This document shows positions 17,573-25,437 of a stretch of DNA of 64,000 bases, piece by piece. The first letter of the stretch is position 1; each line of letters opens with the position of its first letter. The notes under the pieces were generated by a model. It searched no databases. It was not told the DNA's origin and was given only the letters and a program-made list of their open reading frames with translations. The position numbers were made by a program, and so were the translations under genes. This DNA is from JAKZVK01 sp965248255 (GTDB lineage: Bacteria > Acidobacteriota > Terriglobia > Bryobacterales > UBA6623). Location of the stretch: assembly GCA_965248255.1 (NCBI GenBank), contig CBDFIW010000003.1:1364001-1428000 (forward strand). Direction: 5' to 3'.

Positions 17573-18889
17573 ATGTCGAACAGCAACCGGCGGTCCTTCT
17601 TGAAAACTTCTGTCGCGGGTGCCGCGGCCCTTGCGGCTCCGGCGTTTCGGGCTTCGTCCGCGAGTCCGAATGAGACGTTTCGCGTCGCGTGCATGGGGGT
17701 TCGCGGGCGTGGCCGTGGTCTGCTATACGGCTTCGCCGAGCTTCCCGAGGCCGAAGTGACTACCGTGTGCGACGTAGACACGCGGCTGTTCGACGAGCGT
17801 GTCAAGAAGGTCGAGGAACTCCAAGGCAAGAGGCCCAAGACGGAGACCGACTTCCGCCGTCTGCTCGACGACCAATCGATCGACGCCATCGTGATGGGCA
17901 CGCCGACGCACTGGCACGCCATCCCTACGATTCTCGCCTGCCAGGCGGGCAAGCACGTGTACGTGGAAAAACCAGCGTCACATAACATGCGCGAGGGCCA
18001 GGCGATGCTTGCCGCCGCGCGCAAACACAACCGCGTGGTTCAGGTCGGTATTCAATCTCGAAGCGGCCAAAACTACGAAGAGGCGTGTGACTACATTCGA
18101 ACCGGCGCGCTCGGCAAGGTGATGTTCGCCAAGGGTTGGGAAAGCGCCCGCCAGCGCAGCATCGGCCATCCGCCTGACGAGACGACACCCAAGGGCGTCG
18201 ACTACGACATGTGGCTGGGGCCGGCGCCGAAACGTCGGTTCAACCCGATGCGCTTTCACAGCAACTGGCGCTGGTATTTCGATTACGGGTGCGGCGATCT
18301 CGGCAACGACGGCGTCCACCGAGTCGACTATGCCCGACGCGGGCTGGCGGCAGGCTTCGAGGGACAAGGCAAGACATTACCCGATTGGCCCAAGGCCGTC
18401 TCCACCAGCGGGGGCAAGTATTTCTTCGATGACGCGCAGCAGTGGCCCGACACGCTGTTCGTCAACTGGGACTACCCCGGCGCGACCCTCAGTTATGAGA
18501 TGCGGCTGTGGTCCCGGCCGCCGATCGAGGGCCACGCCGAAGGCGCCGCTATGTATGGCGAGAACGGCTACGTCATCATCGGCAACGGCAAGTGGCGCGC
18601 TCACGGCCCGAAAGGTGAGGTCATCAAGACGGGCTCGGGCGAGAAGGCCGACGACGATGTTCGCCACAAGCGCGACTTTTTCCGGTGCATCAGAGACGGA
18701 GGCACGCCGTCTTGCGATATCGAAATCGGTCATGTGGCGTCGGGGTTGATCCACCTGGGCAACATCGCCTGGCGCACCGATCGTAAGCTGCACTTCGACG
18801 CCAAGACGGAGCGATTCCTCGACGACGAGAAGGCCAACGGCCTCCTGGGCCGCACTTATCGCGAGCCCTGGGTACTGCCTAAGGTTTAG
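17573..18889 (+). CDS. Gfo/Idh/MocA family oxidoreductase with Tat signal
   Basis: 438 residues. The N-terminus NRRSFLKTSVAGAAALAAPA is a twin-arginine signal, so the enzyme is exported folded. The NAD(P)-binding domain has a variant glycine-rich loop (MGVRGRGRG), and the family EKP motif is present (YVEKPASHN). Substrates in this family are sugars, inositols or their derivatives, and exported members are abundant in Acidobacteriota and Planctomycetota. A second, non-adjacent homologue lies at 52562-53758. Confidence 0.88.
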   Translation: MSNSNRRSFLKTSVAGAAALAAPAFRASSASPNETFRVACMGVRGRGRGLLYGFAELPEAEVTTVCDVDTRLFDERVKKVEELQGKRPKTETDFRRLLDDQSIDAIVMGTPTHWHAIPTILACQAGKHVYVEKPASHNMREGQAMLAAARKHNRVVQVGIQSRSGQNYEEACDYIRTGALGKVMFAKGWESARQRSIGHPPDETTPKGVDYDMWLGPAPKRRFNPMRFHSNWRWYFDYGCGDLGNDGVHRVDYARRGLAAGFEGQGKTLPDWPKAVSTSGGKYFFDDAQQWPDTLFVNWDYPGATLSYEMRLWSRPPIEGHAEGAAMYGENGYVIIGNGKWRAHGPKGEVIKTGSGEKADDDVRHKRDFFRCIRDGGTPSCDIEIGHVASGLIHLGNIAWRTDRKLHFDAKTERFLDDEKANGLLGRTYREPWVLPKV

Positions 18890-19056
18890 CGGTGGCGAGC
18901 CGCAACTGAGTAAGCGGCAACTGAACAAACGCGTCGGGTTCTACAGGATCAACTCGCCACAGAACAACCGAGCCCAGAACGCGAGTGAGGGATCAAAAAC
19001 CAGCTTAGGCAACGGGAAGCTCGGTACCCGTCACTGGCGTTCAGGGCTCGGTCGCT

Positions 19057-20757
19057 TCACCACGAGATTGCGTGGCCGTCCCGCCGCGGGTCGGCGCCGC
19101 CCGCGAGGGCGCCTGTTTCAGGATCGATGTAAACGCCCTGCACCCCACCCGCATTACCTGGTGGAACCAGGTGATGGCCGAGGGCGCGAAGCTCTTCGTA
19201 CACCTTCCAAGGGAAGCCCTGCTCGAGGTAGGTTCGCGAGTCGGTCTTGATCGGGGCACGTCCGCCGGCGCGGTTGACCATCATGCGCGGCGACGCGATT
19301 GCGTGTTGGATATCCATGCCGTAGGCCAGCACCTTGGTGATCACCTGACCCACGGTCTGCGGGATCGTGTAACCGCCGGCCGCACCGACAGCCATCAACA
19401 GCTTGTCGCCCTTCATGACCAAGGCGGGTGTCATAACTCCTTTGGCGTGTTCCCCTCCTTCGAGCAGGTTGACGTGACCCGGCGGGCCGAGGACGAAGCC
19501 GTAGCGGTGGCCGTTGTTTAGGAAGATGCCGGTCTCGCCGGCGATGACCCCGCTCCCAAATCCGCTCACGAGTGACTGCGTGAAGGCTACTGCGTTGCCC
19601 CAGCGATCCGCAGCGGCGAGGCTGGTCGTGCCAACGGTCGGGAGAGGACGTCCGTGAAACGCAGCGACCTTCTTGGGATCGATCTTGGCTCGCTGCTGCG
19701 CCGCGTAATCCTTCGAGATGAGGCGCTCGACCGGAATGTCCACGTCCTTGCCGGTGTTGTAGCGGTCATCGTCGGCGAGGGCGAGCTTCATGCCTTCGAG
19801 CCAGTGGTGAGCGAAGTCGGTGCTGTAGAGTTCGAGGCCCGGGAGATCGAATCCGTCCATGATATTGAGTGCTTGGAGCATGGTGAGACCGCACGAGCCG
19901 GGCGGCATGACGTGGATCTGGTGTCCGTGAAAGGAAGTGGTCAGCGGTTCGCGCCAGCGGACCTCGAAGTTCTCGAGGTCCCCGGTCGTCAAGATGCCAC
20001 CGTGGCGCTGGAAGAAATGGACGATTTCTTCGCCGAGTTCACCCTTGTAAAGCAGGTCAGCACCGTGCAAGGCTAGCCGCCGGAAACTGCGCGCGAGGTC
20101 CTTCTGCTTGATGACCTCGCCCATGCGTGGCGCGCGTCCGTGGGGTAGAAAGACGCGGGCTGATGTTGGAAACTGTTCGAGCTTCTTGGCCATGCCTCGC
20201 AGTGCACCCGCGTCATACTTCGAGACCACGAAGCCTCGCTCGGCCAACTCGATGGCAGGCTCGAAGACGTCACCAAGGCTCTTTGTGCCGTAGCGATCCA
20301 GCGCCGCGGCCCATCCTTTCAGGGCCCCGGGGACAATAGGGGCGAGGTAGCCGCGGTCGCAGGCTTCTTCGGTGAACATGTCGACCCGGGCCGCCGACGG
20401 GCTGGTGCCCATCATGTCGAGTCCGACGATCTTCTTCTCGGCGGCCAGGTAGATCAGCATGAACCCGCCGAAGCCGCCGATGCCCGACATGTAGGGCTCG
20501 GCGACGTTGAGCGCCGCCGCCGCAGCCACGATGGCGTCGATGGCGTTGCCGCCGTTCATCAGCATGCGCAGGCCGGCGAGCGAGCCGTGCTGGTCGGCGG
20601 TCGAGACGACGCCGTTGCGTCCCCACACGACCCGGTGTGCGGTGCCGCCGAGATGCGGCGCGTCGAACTTGATTGTGTCGCCGACTTGCTGGGCGTGGGC
20701 GACAGCGGCAGCGCCGGCGGCGAGCCCGATAGAGGATAGGAAGTCTCGTCTTTTCAT
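19057..20757 (-). CDS. ggt: Gamma-glutamyltransferase
   Basis: 566-residue Ntn-hydrolase that would hydrolyse or transfer the gamma-glutamyl group of glutathione and related peptides in the periplasm. It has a Tat signal (MKRRDFLSSIGLAAGAAAVAHA). The autoprocessing site and nucleophile Thr lie near residue 374 in VGTTSLAAADRWGN. GSGV and the glycine-rich oxyanion segment AAGGYTIPQ follow. The length is normal and intact, and both large and small subunits are present in the precursor. Confidence 0.93.
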   Translation of the reverse strand: MKRRDFLSSIGLAAGAAAVAHAQQVGDTIKFDAPHLGGTAHRVVWGRNGVVSTADQHGSLAGLRMLMNGGNAIDAIVAAAAALNVAEPYMSGIGGFGGFMLIYLAAEKKIVGLDMMGTSPSAARVDMFTEEACDRGYLAPIVPGALKGWAAALDRYGTKSLGDVFEPAIELAERGFVVSKYDAGALRGMAKKLEQFPTSARVFLPHGRAPRMGEVIKQKDLARSFRRLALHGADLLYKGELGEEIVHFFQRHGGILTTGDLENFEVRWREPLTTSFHGHQIHVMPPGSCGLTMLQALNIMDGFDLPGLELYSTDFAHHWLEGMKLALADDDRYNTGKDVDIPVERLISKDYAAQQRAKIDPKKVAAFHGRPLPTVGTTSLAAADRWGNAVAFTQSLVSGFGSGVIAGETGIFLNNGHRYGFVLGPPGHVNLLEGGEHAKGVMTPALVMKGDKLLMAVGAAGGYTIPQTVGQVITKVLAYGMDIQHAIASPRMMVNRAGGRAPIKTDSRTYLEQGFPWKVYEELRALGHHLVPPGNAGGVQGVYIDPETGALAGGADPRRDGHAISW

Positions 20758-20919
20758 GATGACCCTCTTCTAGCGGGGCCCTTGACTGAGCCCCTGTGAA
20801 TGATAGGGCAGGCACACTCGATATTCAAGGCACGCGAGCATGCGCGGCGGCGGACTACCCTGAAGCCGAGTCGCTCAAAGCTCTGACTGCGCGCCCACCG
20901 GAGATATCACGCAGCAGTT

Positions 20920-21144
20920 TCACACCTTGATATGGACAGGGTCTTCTGCGAAATGAAGGCGGATCCTCTCTGGAGCCAGCCCCGCATCAAAATGGAGGGA
21001 GACTGCCTCGCGGACGTTCTTTTCGAGCTCCCGGAGATCCTTCGCTTGGGTCGTGATACCGCCCATTCCGTGGCGCTCGTTCCACGATGCGACCATGAAG
21101 CCTGATTCGTCGCACACTGTTATGGTCAAGGTGATTTTAGTCAT
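20920..21144 (-). CDS. Small HicB-like protein
   Basis: About 74 residues with a HicB/DUF1902-like alpha-beta pattern: a strand (KITLTITVCDESGFMVASW), a TQAKDLRELEKNVREAV helix and a final strand. No HicA mRNA interferase is adjacent. The next upstream genes are a ParE/ParD-type pair. An in-frame GTG three codons earlier (21153) is an alternative start. It may be an orphan antitoxin or a small regulator. Confidence 0.6.
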   Translation of the reverse strand: MTKITLTITVCDESGFMVASWNERHGMGGITTQAKDLRELEKNVREAVSLHFDAGLAPERIRLHFAEDPVHIKV

Positions 21145-21176
21145 CTGCCTCACGGTAACTGGTCAAGGACAACGCA

Positions 21177-21503
21177 CTAATCTGGTCGAGCTTCGCGCCT
21201 GGTCACCGGCCTTCGTCTTGCGTGACAGATATGAAGGACCTCCACAACATCGCCGACGATCTGAAAGAGAATCCGGTAGACATTCGATCTACCTCCGTAC
21301 AGAAGCTGCCGGACTGTCATGTCCGATGTTGACAGGCGAGAAACCACGGGACACCGGTGCGGCTGCTCGGCCAGCGTATCGATCGCACGTTCAAGGCCGT
21401 TGAACCACTCGGGGCCTCGCAAGGGTGCATTCTCGAGGAGCCAGGGATAAAGAGTATCTAAGTCGCGGTGCGCTCGTGGCAGAATCTCAACGCGGTATGT
21501 CAT
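21177..21503 (-). CDS. RelE/ParE-family toxin
   Basis: 108 residues opening YRVEILPRAHRDLDTLYPWL and containing YRILFQIVGDVVEVLHICHARR, the standard RelE/ParE fold signature with the final strand and basic C-terminus. It would inhibit translation or gyrase. It overlaps the upstream antitoxin gene by 17 bp, the usual coupled antitoxin-toxin arrangement. Confidence 0.82.
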   Translation of the reverse strand: MTYRVEILPRAHRDLDTLYPWLLENAPLRGPEWFNGLERAIDTLAEQPHRCPVVSRLSTSDMTVRQLLYGGRSNVYRILFQIVGDVVEVLHICHARRRPVTRREARPD

Positions 21504-21732
21504 ACTGCGCCCGCAGCTCTCCGAACACCTCCTTGGCCGGCCGGCCCTCTCCGCGTCGCGACTGCTCCAGCGCCTCGCCCAAAGCAGCCTTCATTTCTTC
21601 CAGCTCTTCCTCATCTTCGGCAAGCAGACGCTGAACAGCTTCCTGCACTAAAGTGCTGGGGCTGTCGTAGTCTCCACGGGCGACCTTCTCTTCAACCAGC
21701 TTCTCGAGTTCAGAACCTAGGGTCACATTCAT
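21487..21732 (-). CDS. ParD-like antitoxin
   Basis: 81 residues from ATG 21732, preceded by GAGGG. A longer reading from 21798 has no ribosome site. The N-terminus MNVTLGSELEKLVEEKVARGDYDSP and the SPSTLVQEAVQRLL segment match the ribbon-helix-helix ParD/CopG class. The rest is an acidic helix that would wrap the toxin. It is encoded immediately before the toxin gene. Confidence 0.82.
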   Translation of the reverse strand: MNVTLGSELEKLVEEKVARGDYDSPSTLVQEAVQRLLAEDEEELEEMKAALGEALEQSRRGEGRPAKEVFGELRAQYDIPR

Positions 21733-21794
21733 CGGTCCCTCTTCACAGCAAAACAAACTCTCTCTCGTGATTTTACCTTGGGAATGAAGGGCTG

Positions 21795-23531
21795 TCACAA
21801 CCCCGGCTTCTCAGGCTTGCTCGCTTGCCATGGCAGGACACCCTTCATGCGCACCTTGCGGCGGAAGACCTTGTCGCCGGCCGTGACGTAAAGTGTCTGC
21901 AGATTCGGACCGGCGAAGACGACGTTCGACAGCGGGCCGGGCTGGGGCTTGTTGATGATGCCGACTACCCGTCCGGGCTGATCGCAGATCTGAAGGCCAA
22001 CTCGGGTCGTGACAAGAAGATGGCCCGTGGTGCTCACCGTCATGCCATCGGCGCTACTGCGGCTGGAGACGTCCGGCGTTTCCAGCCGGTAGAAGGGCTG
22101 ACCATGAGCCAGCGAGCCGTCGGACTGGACCTGAAACGACCACACCCACTTGCCCCACGAGTCCGCCACGGTCAGGAGTGATTGGTCGGGAGAGAGCATG
22201 ATGCCATTGGGCCTCTCAATACCCTCATGGACCACGCGCTTGTTCCGCTGTGCATCGATGAACCACACCTTCTTGTTGCGCGGGTCAGTGAAATAGATTT
22301 CACCCTTCGCGCTCACAACCAAGTCATTCGATCTGACGTTCTCGACGATCACTTGTTCCTCACCGTCCGGCGTGTAGGCAACGATTCTTTGACGCCCGTC
22401 CTGGCATGCATAGAGCTTCCCGTCAGGCCCGAACATCAAGCCGTTGGCTCTGCCCGTGTCTTCCTTGAAGACCGTGATTTTGTCGTCCGTGTGGATCTTG
22501 TGGATCAGGCTGTTCGGCACATCGGTAAAGAAGACGTTGCCGTGACGATCGATTGCCGGGCCTTCGGTGAATCGGTGTCCTTGGCTAACCAGCTCCCAAT
22601 CTTCCGACGGATCGAGAACCTTCATCACCCATTGGCGGTCGCCCACGGTTGTTGGCTTCGCGACGGGCTTGGGGTGGTCGCGCCATAGCCAGCGGAGAGC
22701 ATCGGGTAGAATGGCGCGGCCGTGACGGCTGTCATGCCCGCCGTCCCCGGTGACGAACGTCGTGTCATACCCGGCGAACTTGAGCGCCGCGGCCATGTCC
22801 TGATTGGCGATCCACCAACTGCCTGCATAGAGGTCAAGATCGTTCTTGCCGTCTTGCACGTACACGCGCAAGGGCTTGGGCTCGGTCTTACGAATGAGAG
22901 AAGGATAGATCTGGCCTCCGCGCAGGTTGGTGTAGCTTCCGATGAAGCTGAGCACGCGGCGGAAGGCATCGGGCCGGTTCCAGGCAACCGTGAAGGCACA
23001 GATGGCTCCTGAGCTGAGGCCGGCGATCGCCCGATCGTTCGGATCGTCGGACAGCTTGTACCGTTTGCCGACCTCGGGCAGGATCTCTTCGATCGGGAAA
23101 CGTGCATAGCGGTCTCCCAAGGCATCGTATTCAAAGCTGCGGTTGTAGCGGGCCCGTTGCCCGTCCGTGAGCACCGGCAGAACCCCAGGGGAGATAAAAA
23201 CCCCGATGGTTACCGGCATCTCGCCTTTGTGGATCAAGTTGTCGAAGACAACCGGGGTTTTCCAATCGTCTTCACCGGTAGCGACGTAGCGGTGGCCGTC
23301 TTGGAAGACCATCACGGCAGCCGGTTGAGCTGACTTGTATTGCGCGGGTACGTAGACCCAATAGTCGCGGACCGTGCCAGGGAAGATTTCGCTGGTCCAG
23401 GTGTGCTTGGTGACCGTTCCTTCCGGCACGCCGGGCTGACGTTGGGAGTCGGGGGTGAGAGGGTAGTTCTGCGCGGCGAGGGGGGTAGCGAGCAGCAGCA
23501 CGCAGCAGGCCAGGAGGATTCGCCGTGACAT
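21795..23531 (-). CDS. Secreted esterase fused to an SMP-30/gluconolactonase domain
   Basis: 578 residues from ATG 23531, which opens into a signal peptide (MSRRILLACCVLLLATPLAA). Residues about 30-285 are an enterochelin-esterase-like alpha/beta hydrolase with nucleophile motif GLSSGA, acid DGKND and histidine in GHDSRHG. Residues about 300-575 are an SMP-30/gluconolactonase beta-propeller (FTEGPAIDRHGNVFFTD, RPNGIMLSPD, ADGMTVS). The two domains suggest successive hydrolysis of an ester and a lactone, perhaps of plant-derived sugar esters. The 5' flank is occupied by an insertion sequence 50 bp upstream, so its promoter may have been replaced. Confidence 0.87.
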   Translation of the reverse strand: MSRRILLACCVLLLATPLAAQNYPLTPDSQRQPGVPEGTVTKHTWTSEIFPGTVRDYWVYVPAQYKSAQPAAVMVFQDGHRYVATGEDDWKTPVVFDNLIHKGEMPVTIGVFISPGVLPVLTDGQRARYNRSFEYDALGDRYARFPIEEILPEVGKRYKLSDDPNDRAIAGLSSGAICAFTVAWNRPDAFRRVLSFIGSYTNLRGGQIYPSLIRKTEPKPLRVYVQDGKNDLDLYAGSWWIANQDMAAALKFAGYDTTFVTGDGGHDSRHGRAILPDALRWLWRDHPKPVAKPTTVGDRQWVMKVLDPSEDWELVSQGHRFTEGPAIDRHGNVFFTDVPNSLIHKIHTDDKITVFKEDTGRANGLMFGPDGKLYACQDGRQRIVAYTPDGEEQVIVENVRSNDLVVSAKGEIYFTDPRNKKVWFIDAQRNKRVVHEGIERPNGIMLSPDQSLLTVADSWGKWVWSFQVQSDGSLAHGQPFYRLETPDVSSRSSADGMTVSTTGHLLVTTRVGLQICDQPGRVVGIINKPQPGPLSNVVFAGPNLQTLYVTAGDKVFRRKVRMKGVLPWQASKPEKPGL

Positions 23532-23560
23532 GAGTTCTATGTTGACACTTCGAAGCTGCA

Positions 23561-23579
23561 ACACGAAGCCGGCAGGTAG
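23561..23579. repeat. Left copy of 19-bp direct repeat flanking the IS
   Basis: The 19-bp sequence beginning ACACGAAGCC and ending AGGTAG recurs exactly at 25168-25186, on the other side of the IS. It is best read as a target-site duplication produced on insertion. Its length is large for most IS families but fits the IS1202/ISNCY group. Confidence 0.75.
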
Positions 23580-25168
23580 TGTCAAGGCCCAATAGAAATG
23601 TCCCCTTCGGTAGCCCAGTAGAAGTGTCCCCTTGGTGATAGGAGAGAATCGTCATCGTCGGGGCTGTGGAACTGTGGGAATCGCGCAGCGATTTCCAAGG
23701 GGCGGTGGGAAGGGTGGAAAACCATCCACGGTTCCTCGAGCCCGGCACGGCTGCCGCCACAAGGTTTTCCACGCTTTCCATCCGACCCGGCATTTCCACA
23801 GCCCTCTTATGAATTCGCAGCTCGTGTTTTCCGCAGCACAGGTCGCCGCCAGGGGTGGTTCGCCGCCGGCTTGCGTCTGGCCACCACGTTCCCCTGCGGT
23901 GCCGGCTTCGTCCGCAGCCGTGGCGTCGGCGTGGCGATCACTTCGTGCTCGATCTCGTGCCCCTCAAACCTCACCTGCAAGCTCTCATCGCGCCCCTGTT
24001 GGACCGTCACCCGTGCACCCGCCCCCACGCCCTGATTGCGTTTCGGCTTCAACTGCAAGCAACGATTCTCGAAACGCACCACCTGGTCGTTGCTCACCAC
24101 CCGTTCGTACTCGAAGCAGAACACCCCTCGCAGCTCGGTGCCGCGGGGTAGCGCCTGGTGAAAGTCCGCTCCCGCCGCCGGCTCGCAGCAGAAGCGCTCG
24201 TTGTGCTCGGCTAAGTACTCCTCGCCGAGGTAACGGTTCGCCGCCTCGTAATCAACGATGCCCCGCAGCCGCATCTTCTTGATCAGGCGGTCCTGGTGCG
24301 TGCCGTGATGGCGTTCGACACGTCCCTTGGCTTGCGGCGACGATGCGGCAATGATGCCAATGCCAAGCTTCGCGCACATGCGCCCGAACTGCGTCTCGGG
24401 CTTGATGCCTTCCAGTGCTTCCCGCGACGTCGGCTGGCGCTGGTAGACGTTTTTCCAGTCGCAGTACAACGCCTTGGGAACGCCGTGTTGGCGCACCCAG
24501 GCTTGGAGCAGATCGGCCGCGGCCCAGGTCGTTTCCTGGCCCGAGAAGCGGCACAGTGCAAGACCGGTCGCGTCATCGACAAAGTTCATCAGACAGGCTT
24601 TCGGGCCGCGTCCTTCCAGCCAGTGGTGGTGCGAACCGTCGAGTTGAATCAGCTCGCCGAAGTGCGCTTTGCGTTGCCGCCGGCTGCGATGCGGTGGGCG
24701 CTTGCGACTCCGGCTCCACAGGCCCGCCGCGAGCATCCAGCGCCGCAGCGTTTCGCGCGGCACTTCCAGGCCCTGATCGGCTGCCAGATGTTCCGACGCC
24801 AGCGTCGGCCCGCAGCGCTCGTGCCCCTCGCCCGCATAGTTTGCGTGCACCAACTCGAGAACCTGCTCGCGGCGCTTGTCATCGGCTCGGTTCGAAGCGC
24901 GGCCGACGTTACCGTGCACCAAAGCCTTGACCCCGCCTGCTCGGTAACGCTTGTTGAGCCGCTTCGCTTGGCGGTAGCTGACCTCCAGCAGTGCGGTGGC
25001 TTCGGTCAACTTCAGTTCCCCTCGTTTCACTCGGCTCAGCACTTCGCCGCGCCTCAACTCCTTGGCACTCATCCATGTCCTTCCCAATCTTTCACCTCCT
25101 CGCAGAGGTCCAGATTAGGGGACATTTCTATTGGGCGCTCAAGGGGACATTATCATTGGGCTTCAACA
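23580..25168 (-). mobile_element. Insertion sequence, ISNCY/IS1202-like, with doubled terminal boxes
   Basis: About 1.59 kb, bounded by TG..CA ends and a 19-bp direct repeat. The left end has two tandem boxes of the form GCCCAATAGAAATGTCCCC (23587-23607 and 23613-23633, period 26). The right end carries two inverted versions (25117-25136 and 25141-25161, period about 25). The single transposase gene lies on the minus strand. All parts look intact, so the element may be active or recently inserted. The right-end base is shared with the direct repeat, so the boundary is certain only to one or two bases. Confidence 0.85.
23807..25072 (-). CDS. DDE transposase, ISNCY (IS1202-like) family
   Basis: 421 residues from ATG 25072, which follows GGAAGG. 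The N-terminal helix-turn-helix region (RRGEVLSRVKRGELKLTEA) is followed by an rve-type integrase core. Catalytic residues are visible as Asp145 (QLDGSHHHW), Asp205 (YCDWKNVY) and Glu253 (GRVERHHGT). The C-terminal domain is basic. The length matches full-size family members and no stop or frameshift interrupts it. Confidence 0.9.
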   Translation of the reverse strand: MSAKELRRGEVLSRVKRGELKLTEATALLEVSYRQAKRLNKRYRAGGVKALVHGNVGRASNRADDKRREQVLELVHANYAGEGHERCGPTLASEHLAADQGLEVPRETLRRWMLAAGLWSRSRKRPPHRSRRQRKAHFGELIQLDGSHHHWLEGRGPKACLMNFVDDATGLALCRFSGQETTWAAADLLQAWVRQHGVPKALYCDWKNVYQRQPTSREALEGIKPETQFGRMCAKLGIGIIAASSPQAKGRVERHHGTHQDRLIKKMRLRGIVDYEAANRYLGEEYLAEHNERFCCEPAAGADFHQALPRGTELRGVFCFEYERVVSNDQVVRFENRCLQLKPKRNQGVGAGARVTVQQGRDESLQVRFEGHEIEHEVIATPTPRLRTKPAPQGNVVARRKPAANHPWRRPVLRKTRAANS

Positions 25169-25186
25169 CACGAAGCCGGCAGGTAG
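25168..25186. repeat. Right copy of 19-bp direct repeat flanking the IS
   Basis: Exact duplicate of 23561-23579, immediately outside the right terminal box. With the IS removed, one copy would lie about 30 bp upstream of the esterase/SMP-30 gene start. Confidence 0.75.
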
Positions 25187-25230
25187 CTCCCAGCGAGGTC
25201 TGCGATCTCAACCCGACAAGTCGCAGCTCA

Positions 25231-25366
25231 TGTGGCGTAAGCCTCCAGCCTTGCCGAGAACCGATTCCTCGGTTCTCGGGTCTGCTGTCCAGAGCGGGTA
25301 CTCCGTCGTTTGCCGTCCTGAGTCTCGAAGAATCGAGACTCGGCAAGGCTGGAGCCTTACGCCACA
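25231..25366. repeat. Nested palindromic element, 28-bp outer stem with two inner hairpins
   Basis: Outer arms 25231-25258 and 25339-25366 are inverted copies with a single mismatch. Between them sit two further hairpins built on GAGAACCGA/TCGGTTCTC and GAGTCTCGA/TCGAGACTC, giving a cloverleaf-like fold. No reading frame of interest is present. It fills the gap between the IS and the sulfatase gene. It looks like a non-autonomous palindromic element. Confidence 0.75.
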
Positions 25367-25437
25367 TCCCGCCCGGACACTTCAACCTGCCACTACCTCG
25401 GGCCGTGCGGTCTCAGCCTATCGAAGGTTGCGCTATC

